Below are positions 46,261-55,675 of a stretch of DNA of 64,000 bases, piece by piece. The position numbers and the translations under genes were made by a program. The notes under the pieces are model-generated. The model was not told the DNA's origin. It ran no database searches and saw only the letters and a program-made list of their open reading frames with translations. How positions within the stretch are numbered: position 1 is the stretch's first letter; the number at the start of each line of letters is the position of its first letter. Origin of the DNA: Theristus sp. LFF4_11 (Eukaryota > Nematoda > Chromadorea > Monhysterida > Xyalidae); the NCBI GenBank assembly GCA_030248135.1, contig JASANC010002589.1, positions 20,920 through 84,919 of the forward strand, read 5' to 3'.

Positions 46261-48960
46261 CTATCCGCGATGCAAAAATTTGCTTTTACTAAAGTCTTCA
46301 GTTTTATTTGATTCGCAACGCGGCCAACAGTCGCGAATGTCCGGCTCCCTGGACAGGCCGAGATACCTCTGTCGGCCCAGCTCTTGTTCGGTTAACTGCC
46401 TGCGCATGGCTGCTTCGTCCATTTTCAAATCTTCCCTCAACGGCCATGCTTTCCGTTGCTTGGCGTCGCACTCCGCTCCCTCCGGTACTCTCTGTGTGTT
46501 ACTTTGTTTAGAATGGTTTCAAGGAGTTCTCCCACTGCACTTTACTGAAGGCTACACTAACCGACAAGCTCCACTGTTTTCCTTGTTTGATTTGGAACGG
46601 CTTCCAGCCGTGCATGAAGAAGTTGTGCACAGTCCAGTGGTCTGCTGGTATGTGTCGGTCAATGACCCACGCGTGTGCCCGTTTGATCAGTCGAATGTGC
46701 TTTGAACGTGCGCGTGCTCGAAGATATTTGTCGGCGCAAAACACGTATGGGTAGTACTGTCCATGGTGCCTGCAAACCAAATGATTGCTAAGTGCACAAA
46801 GCTCTGATAAGTACGTACATGCAGCGGAGCTTATTTAATGAATACGGTTTCTTATGCCGCAGATGCAAAAAATACGAACCACAGGTTGTGACACTGTTTC
46901 ACGATATCGGGCTTGTCCGGATAAACCGCTTTCAGTAGCATCGTCAGCAGCGCGCCGTTGTCGAAACTCGTGTAGCCAAATCGTGGAAGCTTATTTTGAT
47001 AGGTCACCCATTCGGCCAGAAATGCATGGGAGTAGTTGGTATTCTTCACGACGTAGTTGCCAGCTGACGGTTCCCACAGGAAGAATCGCTCGTGAAACTG
47101 TAAGTCCACGGTCGGGTCATCGATCCATTCCTCGAGACAGTGATCAGGATTGCAGACGCCCGTGTCGGCGTCCATGACAAACAAATAGCGCAGGTCGGCA
47201 CGAGCGAGCAGCGTCTCGCGCACGGCGCAGTGCTTGCGGAATAATATCTGTGTGCATGGCGGCACATCATGGCATCAACGTAAAAAAAACTGAGAGTTTT
47301 CGTGCAAAAACTGCGAACAAGTAAAAAAAACTGAGTTCAATTGCACTGGTTCTGTCTTGTCACACGATTACTGGGTACATGTGCCAGGTTAGATAGGCTC
47401 GTGTACTATTCCGGCCCGCGAAATTCCGGCCCGTAGAATTCCGGCCCGCTCATTCCGGCCCGAAGAATTCCGGCCCAAAGAATTCCGGCCCGGAGAATTC
47501 CGGCCCGGAGAATTTTCGCCAGCAAGAACAATATTAAACCACACGAAGTGATTTTTGGTAAAAATTCTCAAGTGATTTTTTTTTATTTTTGTTTAGAACT
47601 TGCTTGCAGTGACTTGTTGTAGGTTTCTAATCCTAAGCCAAGCCTTTTTGATAAGGTAAAAGGGTCACAAATCCTGTTCATGATAAAAAAAACTTAAAAA
47701 TTTATTTGTAGTTTCTTTTTTCCAAAAGGTTTCACTTTCCAAAAAAGCAAACAGAACGAACATCATTGAAAATACACTGAAACATGTGAACATCGATATT
47801 TTTATTTTATTATTTCATTACCAAAATCACTTCGTGTGGTTTAATATTGTTCGTGCTGGCGAAAATTCTCCGGGCCGGAATTCTCCGGGCCGGAATTCTT
47901 CGGGCCGGAATTCTTCGGGCCGGAATGAGCGGGCCGTAGGCCGGAATTCTTCAGGCCGGAATTAGCGGGCCGGAATTGTACCCCCCCCGGGTTAGATAAA
48001 TAACATAAATAAAGTACCAAATTAAAACTTGTGTGATTGACATAAACATTTAAAAAGTTATTTTAAAAACATAAGCGTTTTAGTGTTGGCAAACGAACAT
48101 GACTGGCGTGACATTTGGCGCGCATTTGTTTATCATTGTCGAGCACAATTATGTGCGTATAGTTCATACGTTTCGCGTAACACTTCACTGTGGCCAGCGG
48201 TTTCTGGTATAGGCCATCGACATCGCCAGCAGTGACGTATGTAAATATTGCTATCGTGCGCGTCTGACGGCATGTTTTGTTGGGCGAAGAGGTGGGCAAA
48301 ATTGATCTGCAATACATATAAACGAGATGTTTTCTAAAAAAAATTTAACTTCTCAACGGTTCTTGACTAGGGCTAGAAAATGACATGCTTCAGACAAGGA
48401 CCTTGCACATTTGTGATGTGCACTGGTGCATGTGCAGTGGGATGGCCCCACACAAAAAGGTGATACCTTATCAAAAAGGCTTGGCTTAGGATTAGGATTA
48501 GGTTTAGGATTAGGAACCTACAACGACTCATTGCAGCCGCGACGTGGAGCAACTTGAAATCCGGTAGTTTGGCCCACCGTACAAGTGGCATTATTAACAC
48601 ATGACAAGTAGCCAACCTGTCCATAAACTCCAATTCAGCTTCACTTTCGGCAGCATTTTCTTTCCTAATTCCGCCGACCATGCTACGGATGCTGTCCACC
48701 CAGTTTGCGTTCCAAGTTCGAAACGCATTCGAAATTGTATCAAGCTTTGCAGTGAGCAAATTTTCCTGTTTCTCGCTTCTGCTGTCTTGCTGACCACCAG
48801 TGCTGGTTGTGCTGGTTTTGTTCATGTTGCTCACGAGAGTTGCATCCTTGTTTCCGTTGATACGTTCATTGAAGTTCGTACTAGGACTGAGCATCAAATA
48901 CGTGACAATGCAACCCGCGGCAAACGCCACCGGGGCAATGTATCGCTTGTCACACGTCAT
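46261..48960 (-). CDS. DUF273 / GT34-like putative glycosyltransferase, type II membrane protein (5 exons)
   Basis: Related to the galactosyltransferase GMA12/MNN10 fold; substrate unknown. Exons: 48960-48617, 48306-48099, 47247-46880, 46769-46562, 46491-46261; all phases close, about 452 aa. ATG 48960 is followed by an N-terminal hydrophobic segment (YIAPVAFAAGCIVTYLML) and a Ser/Thr/Asn-rich stem. Landmarks: RTIAIFTYVTAGDVD, LATVKCYAKRMNYTHIIV, RKHCAVRETLL, the DxD-type metal motif YLFVMDADTGVCNPDH, FHERFFLWEPSAGNYVVKN, GYTSFDNGAL, and the family-typical FFMHGWKPF near the C-terminus. The last exon (KAWPLREDLKMDE...) is Arg/Glu/Asp-rich. Intron 2 contains a foldback transposon with a 9-bp target duplication; intron 1 has TTAGGA repeats. 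The exon 3 donor (TGTG|GTTCGT) was picked over others for phase. Confidence 0.85.
47396..47989. mobile_element. foldback element with CCGGCCCG subrepeats and 9-bp target-site duplication
   Basis: Left arm: seven-fold reiteration of AATTCCGGCCCG-type 15-17-bp units (47406-47514), then AATATTAAACCACACGAAGT. Right arm is the inverse: ACTTCGTGTGGTTTAATATT, then GGGCCGGAATTC units (47865-47975). Flanked by GGTTAGATA at 47387-47395 and at 47990-47998. A 9-bp duplication with reiterated long inverted arms is typical of foldback or Mutator-like elements. No coding. It sits in intron 2 of the DUF273 gene. Confidence 0.8.
48480..48518. repeat. short TTAGGA/TTAGGT telomere-like run
   Basis: GGCTTAGGATTAGGATTAGG followed by TTTAGGATTAGGAACC. 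The neighbouring CCTTATCAAAAAGGCTTGGC is found inverted near 47632-47660, so this is part of a dispersed repeat (also in the 62.6-63.4 kb array) rather than a true telomere. Confidence 0.5.
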
Positions 48961-49960
48961 TATAAATGAAGAAACCCAAAGTTCTGGCTAGTGCAACTTG
49001 CTCAACCGGTGAAACGTGTGTGTGATCGAAGCATATGCGTCTGGTGTTTCCTGAAAAAATACTAAACTGTCCTACGCAGACAACTATTGAAACAGGTAAA
49101 CTGAAAATGATATGATATTCAAATGTTGTAAAAAATAAAAATAAAAAACGTGTTATTCAAAAAAATAAACTGAAAGCAACAATTGTGGATTTATTAAACG
49201 TGTCGGCACTGAAATGACGTCATTTGCTTTAAAAACACCCTGTCAAGCACAGGCACCTAATTTCTTTGTTGTTCTTTGTCAAAAGTTTGGCTTGACTGAG
49301 TTGACATTCACCATTTGTTTACGGGAGTAAATCGGCTAAACGGTAAGTCTCGTTTGCTGTGAACGACAACCGGCATGTTTTACGGCACATGACGTCATTT
49401 CCGTCGGATACGTTAAAAAAATAGGTCATTTTTGAGCTGAAACTTTACAGCAGTGGAAGTGAAATGACAAAGCAGTGCACTCTGAAAAATCTGACTGGAG
49501 CTGATTGACATTAGCTAGGACATTTTATCGTGATCACCAACTCAAAATAAACGAACGGCTTAATTGGTGGTCGATAACACGTGTGGCTAATATTCTGACT
49601 CTGAATATCGATTTTAGAGACAATTTCGTGTCGTTCTAGTCGCACTGGTTGGTGGACATTTCATTTCATATGCTCATAGCAACGCATCAATAATTACACT
49701 TTGTGCGGTAAATTCGTTATTTGGTTCTTGCTCCAAACATGCTGCAAACGCGGATGTCACTGAAATAAATAAAAACGGATTTGGAATTGAAAACATGTAT
49801 AGAGAAGGTTTATCTTATAACGCACACTGTGTGAGTAGATTTGTAAAATCTTGGGGTCTTTTTTAGCGTGACTCCAGCAGACATTTATTAGAAACTTGAC
49901 TTACTTGACTTAGTTCGTCGCTCCGCGTAGCGCGGCTCCCGTTGTTCGGCCCTCGACGCC
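48961..49960. other. upstream flank of the DUF273 gene, with a palindromic MITE
   Basis: AT-rich. Apart from the MITE at 49195-49428 I find no gene or regulatory motif I can name. Confidence 0.4.
49195..49428. mobile_element. palindromic MITE (ACGTGTCC / ATGACGTCAT), copy 2
   Basis: AACGTGTCGGCACTGAAATG then ACGTCATTTGC at the left; CATGACGTCATTTCCGTCGG then ATACGTTAAAAAAATAGGTC at the right. Shares TTACGG...AAATCGGCTAAAC with copy 3. Confidence 0.75.
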
Positions 49961-49962
49961 GT

Positions 49963-50995
49963 TCACAACCGTTCCGGTTTTGTACGTGATCGCCTCGATG
50001 TTTGCAGACCATCGTTGCCTGTCATCCCCGCTCGCCTGAATAATGCGGTACCAGCTGCTATAGTCGCTTCGCTTCTCAGCCGCCTCCGAACGCAGAAACA
50101 GAATGCGCCCTCTCGCGTTGGTCTAGAGCGGCTTTGTTCAGTTTTTGTGATCTCTCGCCACGTCACCTCCGGTCGCCCTCGTGTCCACCGCCAGTCACTC
50201 TCCGCGCACGTCATGATCGCCCGCGCGGGAATGCGGCTCGGGCTCATGCGTGCCACTTGCCCCAGCCACCGCAGACGTCGCAGCTGAATCAGCTGCGTGA
50301 TGTCGCCCTGAGTGTTCGCCTTCGGCCTGAATGCGCGACGTTGCACGGCTTTATTTGTGACGCGATCAGACCAGTGAGTGCCGGTGATGGAACGAAGCCA
50401 GTGGTTGTCTTGCACTTTTATTTTATTTAGTACTGAATTGTTAAGTGACCACAATTCGTAGCCGTAGAGCAGCGACGAGCGGATGCACGCTGAGTACACT
50501 CGTGCCTTTGTGCGTATTGACACGTCGTGCGATCGCCACAGCCGCCGCAGGCTGTGGAACGCTAAGGTACGGTATGGCCGGTTAAACATGGCAGCTTTTT
50601 TCAGGGTGCAAGGAGCGCGCGAATTTTGAATGAACGCAAAAAGACGTTCAGAAATTGAATTGTGTGCCAAATTTGACGCGTTTATTTAAACTAATGGATT
50701 ATCCGCGCTATTCTGTTCATTCTTTATCCCTTATACACATGATTGGGAATTACGTTGCCTTTTTTGAAAAAGACAACTCCTAGTCTGCGGCTGATCCCGC
50801 CTTGACGGACTGCCTCATTTATTCGACCATACTGTAGCCAGCTTGATGCGCCGCTGAACGTCATCTGAACAGTCATTGTTCGCGTTTATAACAGCCCCCA
50901 GGTAGACCGCCGAGTCGACTCTTGGCAGTTGCACGCCATCGATTGTGACATCTGCCGCCTCCTCGGCGGGCCAGTCTGCGGCCAGCAATTAGAAA
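49963..50995 (-). pseudogene. LINE (non-LTR retrotransposon) reverse-transcriptase C-terminal fragment, interrupted by a MITE
   Basis: Minus-strand frame with hallmarks of the RT C-terminal end: VTIDGVQLPRVDSAVYLG upstream of the insert; after it LAFHSLRRLW, TKARVYSACIRSSLLYGYE, WLRSITGTHWSDRVTNK and QLRRLRWLGQVARM. It is truncated at the 5' side (in-frame stop near 50995) and lacks the catalytic RT core. A TACGGTATGGCCG MITE at 50568-50836 splits it exactly at a TA; the frame continues on both sides. Confidence 0.75.
50568..50836 (+). mobile_element. TACGGTATGGCCG MITE, copy 2, inserted in LINE fragment
   Basis: Left end TACGGTATGGCCGGTTAAAC; right end TTTATTCGACCATACTGTA. Internal markers as in the copy at 28567. 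Insertion at TA within the RT frame. Confidence 0.8.
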
Positions 50996-51039
50996 ATGGT
51001 TTGAAAAATCGAGTATGATAATAAGAAGCTGCCGAACTT

Positions 51040-52123
51040 GAGGAACACTGATCATGCAACCAAGTAACAAATGTGAACGAAGCGCACGAAAATGGAATGC
51101 TTCTTTGGACAAAGATCTTGAAACTGCTGGACGAGCTGGCCAATGGGGCCATTAAGTTTCTGCCATTTTCAGCCATCGACCTGCCAAATACCGTTAATTA
51201 TCGAAAGTTCAGTGAGCGAGTCGGTGACATGTGCCGTGTGTATGTGACCATTGCTGAAAGAGTTGAATGTGCTGGTACAACGGTGTCGCACGTTCAAAGA
51301 CAATGTTCAGGCACAGTATGCCAGACCTGCTACGTTCATCAAAGTTTCAAACGTTTCCCGGAGTTCCTGTACCAAATTTCAGCTCTATAAGTTAGCGTAA
51401 AATAAGTCAAAAAATTGCAATTTTTTACAGACAAATATTCTCCCACAACAGTGGATCCCCCAATATTCTGCAGCCCATCCCTGTCGTTGGTTGTACATGT
51501 GGGCACCATAAAAACTGCACGATATTAGCCGAGAACGGCCCTCACCGCTATTGATGCTTGTAAGTATGGCAATGCTTACATCATTTAACAACTCAAAAGT
51601 ACAATTTATTTAGGCCTACAATTTATTGATTCCATGGTAGCAGTTCAGAGTGAGCAACTACAAGTACATGCACAGTACATAAACAGTATATGTATATGTA
51701 GCAACGATCATGTCGTGGTGTGTTTATGTCTTGAATTTCTATTTCTATTGCCAGTTTATTTTTTGAATAAAATCGGAATATCAAAAATCATTAATAAAAA
51801 TAAAATGGTTGTTTAAAAACTTTTTTTTAGAATACTACCTTTTTTGATTTTAACCATTGTTTAAATTCAAGCAAAAACTACCCTTTTTGATTTTAACCAT
51901 TGTTTAAATTCAAACACAACTTGGAGCAAAATATTTGTTGTTGAAAACCTGACAATGTCATAAAATATGACATTACCAGTGCCAACACCGATACCAAACT
52001 TGATACCAATACCACTGCCAATACCTATAACAATTTTGGAAAAGTTGTGATCTAATTGGTTTGTTTGAAAACTTATTAGATTTCAAAGTTTGGTATCCGT
52101 CTTGGTATAGGCATCTAGTGTAT
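51040..52123. other. spacer; one plus-strand frame of unknown meaning
   Basis: 51073-51390 is an open frame of 105 codons without an ATG start (internal Met at 51097), reading ELANGAIKFLPFSAIDLPNT and several spaced Cys (CAGTTVSHVQRQCSGTVCQT). No splice sites or partners found. 51840-51915 holds a two-fold direct repeat (CTTTTTTGATTTTAACCATT). No gene assigned. Confidence 0.3.
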
Positions 52124-53158
52124 ATCTAAAAATGCGGGAGACGCATAGAAAAGGAGGAATATGGCCTTGTGTAAGCAGTGAAAGACTTGGCTCGACAACG
52201 CTTTTCAAGTCTCTGATGTGGTACACACGGATACAAGTACATAAGAGTCATATTTTTGCGCCGCGTTTGTTGTTTAAAAGCTTGCTGAAAAGCGTAAAAA
52301 CTTTGAAGTTATCTAGATATTTTTCAATTGTCCTCTTCAGTTTAGTTTAAAATCACATCATGTGCGAAATTCTGTACATCATGGCCGAATAAATGAGGCA
52401 GTCCATCAAGGCGGGATTAGTCGCTGACTAGGAGTTGTCTTTTTCAAAAATGCCAACATAATTTCCAATCATGTGTGCAAGGGAGAAAGAATGAACAGAA
52501 TAATACGGATAATCCATTAGTTTAAAAAACGCGTCAAATTTGGCATACAATTTGGTTTCTGAACTTCTTTTTCTTTCATTCAAAATTCGCGCGCTCCTTG
52601 CACCCTGAAAAAACTGCCATGTTTAATCGGCTATACTGTAAATTCTGTGCAAAAAACAGAAACATCAGAGATTGCAAAACATTGCTGCATGTAGCTTTAT
52701 CGTTGTTGCTGACGTACGCACCGCTGTGCATACAGCAGCACCAGTGCAAAAAGTGTTGTCTTCCGTTGATTTTCACCCTTTTTACCAAACTCTTGTGACA
52801 GGATAAACCGGTGAGTCATTGCCTTTGCCACAGAAGGAGACCTTGCGTGCCCAATGCCTCTGCGATACACTTTGTGCAAACCAGTGTCAGCGATCTAAAG
52901 TCTGATCGTTATTTTAGTGGTTTTAGAGGTCGCTAAATGCTAGAAAAAAGCAAATGTGAAAGTTTCATTTGTTTACAATGTACGAGGGTTGCCACTTGCA
53001 ACCGAAATAAAAAATAAACGGCGCAAAAATATGACTCTTATGTACTTGTATCCGTGTGTACCACATCAGAGACTTGAAAAGCGTTGTCGAGCCAAGTCTT
53101 TCACTGCTTACACAAGGCCATATTCCTCCTTTTCTATGCGTCTCCCGCATTTTTAGAT
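52124..53158. mobile_element. 1.03-kb TIR element with 135-bp near-perfect inverted ends
   Basis: ATCTAAAAATGCGGGAGACG...AAGAGTCATATTTTTGCGCC (52124-52262) is repeated inverted at 53023-53158. It carries a nested MITE at 52375-52640. A shorter related segment is at about 28495-28560. No transposase frame. Confidence 0.75.
52375..52640 (-). mobile_element. TACGGTATGGCCG MITE, copy 3 (nested)
   Basis: Reverse orientation, from TACATCATGGCCGAATAAAT to GTTTAATCGGCTATACTGTA, including GCGCGCTCCTTGCACCCTGA. Lies inside the 52124-53158 TIR element. Confidence 0.75.
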
Positions 53159-53224
53159 AATATTCTGACTTTTACATAAGCCCCAAAGGTCGGACCAAAA
53201 TCACAATACGTTGGTCACACATTC

Positions 53225-54895
53225 TTCTAAACCCCGGACAACTCAGGTTTTTCATTTTTCGTTTTTAGGCCAATTTCGTCTATGCTATTTTTACGGCCGA
53301 TTCGCCCAAAATCGTCACGATTCAGTACCTAGAATTGCTCACATAAGAAAACTGACCCAAAAGCCGTGATCGGCGCAATGAATTACCATGGAAAACACCG
53401 ATTTCTTGTTTTTCATTTCTGGACCGGTTTCACTAAATTCCACGGCCGATTCGCCCGAAATCGTCACGATTCGGTATCTAGAGTTGCTCACATGAAAAAA
53501 CTAACACAAAATCCGTGATCAGTGTGTTTAATTACCATGGGAAACACCGTTTTTTTGTTTTTCATTTCTGGACCGATTTCGCCAATTTCCACGGCCGATT
53601 CGCCCGAAATCGTCACGATTTTGTATCTAGAGTTGCTCACATAAAAAACTAACCCAAAATCCGTGATCAGTGCATTGAATTACCATGGAAAAAGCCGTTT
53701 TCTTTTTTTTCATTTCTGGACCGATTTCGCTGAAGTCCACGACCGATTCGCACGAAATCGTCACGATTCTGTAACTAGAGTTGCTCACTTAAAAAAACTA
53801 ACACAAAATCCGTGATCAGCGCATTGAATTACCCTGGAAAACACCCTTTTCTTATTTTTCGTTTCTGGACCGATTTCGCCAATTTCCACGGCCGATTCGC
53901 CCGAAATCGTCACGGTTCAGCATCTAGAGTAGCTCACGTAAGAAAACTAACCAAAATCCGTGATCACCGCATTGAATTACCCTGGAAAACCTCTTTTTCT
54001 CGTTTTTCGTTTCCGGACCGATTTCGCCAATTTCCACGACCGATTCGCACGAAATCGTCACGATTCAGTATCTAGAGTTGCTCACATAAGAAAACTAATC
54101 AAAAATCCGTGATCAGCGCATTGAATTACCATGGAAAACACCCTTTTCTTGTTTTTCGTTTCTGGACCGATTTTGCTAATTTCCACGGCCGATTCGCCCG
54201 AAATCGTCACGATTCAGCATCTAGAGTTGCTCACGTAAGAAAACTAACCCAATATCCGCGATCAGCGCATTGAATTACCCTGGAAAACATTTTTTTCTTG
54301 TTTTTCGTTTCTGGACCGATTTCGCCGATTTCCACGGCCGATTCGCCCGACATCGTCACGATTCAGCATCTAGAGTTGCTTGCATAAAAAACTAACCCAA
54401 AATTCGTGATCAGCGCATTGAATTACTCTGGAAAACACCCTTTTCTTGTTTTTCGTTTCTGGACCGATTTCGCCAATTTCGACGGCCGATTCGCCCGAAA
54501 TCGTCACGATTCAGTATCTAGAGTTGCTCACGTAAGAAAACTAACCCAAAATCCGTGATCAGCGCATTGAATTACTCTGGAAAACACACTTTTCTTGTTT
54601 TTCGTTTCTGGACCGATTTCGCCAATTTCGACGGCCGATTCGCCCGAAATCGTCACGATTCGGTATCTAGAGTTGCTCACATAAGAAAACTAACCCAAAA
54701 TCCGTGATCAGCGCATTGAATTACACTGGAAAACATAGTTTTCTTGTTTTTCATTTCTGGACCGATTTCGCCGATTTCCACGGCCGATTCGCCGGAAATC
54801 GTCACGATTCGGTATCTAGAGTTGCTCACGCAAGAAAACTAACCCAAAATCCGTAATCAGCGCATTGAATTACTACGGACTAGACCTTTTTCCTA
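53225..54895. repeat. 149-bp satellite, about 11 units
   Basis: The landmark GGACCGATTT recurs at about 53421, 53570, 53718, 53867, 54015, 54164, 54313, 54461, 54610 and 54759, giving a 148-149-bp period. Each unit has CACGGCCGATTCGCCCGAAA, TCGTCACGATTC, CTAGAGTTGCTCAC and CCGTGATCAGCGCATTGAAT. Non-coding. Confidence 0.92.
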
Positions 54896-54899
54896 TTAT

Positions 54900-55310
54900 T
54901 TTTCGTAGCTCAGACAAAATTTGAAGAGTGAAAACTGATACTCTGTCAAAATGCTACGAACTTTCAAAAATGCACAATTTTAACTCAAAAAAGTGCCCAG
55001 GCAAAAAAATAAACTAAATTTTCAAAAAAAACGGATGAAATTACCCTAGGAAACATTTTTGTTCAATTGTGAAAGTGTCCCAGCTAAAAATTGAAAGGGC
55101 GAACACTTAAAACCAGGTGAAAACCCTCCAAACAATTAAAAATGCCCAATTTTTTACCCAAAAACAGGGTCTGGGTAAAAAATTAACCCGATTTTCAAAA
55201 TCTCCGGATGGAATTACCCCAGGGAACATTTTTGTTCGACTGTGAAAGTGTCGCAGGCAAAAATTTAAAGGGCGAACACATGTTGATTACATAGCTGAAA
55301 AAAAAATACA
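54900..55310. repeat. tandem array behind shared module, copy 3 (inverted)
   Basis: AAAGTGTCCCAGCTAAAAAT, TGAAAGGGCGAACACTTAAA, TGCCCAATTTTTTACCC and AATTACCCCAGGGAACATTT are the reverse complements of the blocks in the arrays at 27160-27720 and 42490-43370. Confidence 0.65.
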
Positions 55311-55575
55311 AAGGGAAAGAAGTAACACTGTTTTCAGAATAGGTTTTTCGTGTCTACAGCGTATGAAAAGTAGTCGGATAAAAATTTTTTCGCGGCTCCA
55401 AGCACAACTTTGGGTGTTCGTTTCGTGTGCACAGTGCCAAGTTTGTGGCTTATACTATGCTCGCTGGACGCAGCGAGCAAATTTGAAAAAAGCGCGCGAG
55501 GGGATAACGGCTCATATTATGCGTGATGCGCTGTCCGCTCGCTGGCGCTCGCTCGCGCATCCGCATGATTATCGG
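55310..55575 (+). promoter_or_regulatory. shared upstream module, copy 3 (DUF1647 gene)
   Basis: AGAAGTAACACTGTTTTCAG, AATAGGTTTTTCGTGTCTAC, GTGTGCACAGTGCCAAGTTT, CATATTATGCGTGATGCGCT, CTCGCTCGCGCATCCGCATG and ATTAT, ending about 100 nt before ATG 55676. Same order and gene-relative orientation as the copies upstream of the second Methyltransf_24 and GT92 genes. Function inferred. Confidence 0.6.
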
Positions 55576-55675
55576 CATAGATTAGTGGTATTGGTTTTTT
55601 CAGCGCGTTGGTGCATTAAATGATTGTTACCCCGTGCCATATTGTCTTCAACAATTTTAACATCAGCTAGCAGAG

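Noticed and set aside
46202..46705. 167-codon plus-strand frame
   Set aside because: Antisense of DUF273 exons 4 and 5.
47400..47990. CRISPR-like array of CCGGCCCG repeats
   Set aside because: Units are contiguous without unique spacers and occur as inverted arms with a 9-bp target duplication in an animal intron; this is a foldback element.
51073..51390. Protein-coding gene with spaced cysteines on plus
   Set aside because: No ATG at the start, in-frame stop just upstream, no splice partners and no family match; left as spacer.
53225..54895. CRISPR or coding repeat from 149-bp units
   Set aside because: Whole units repeat without unique spacers, frames are broken between units, and the host is eukaryotic.
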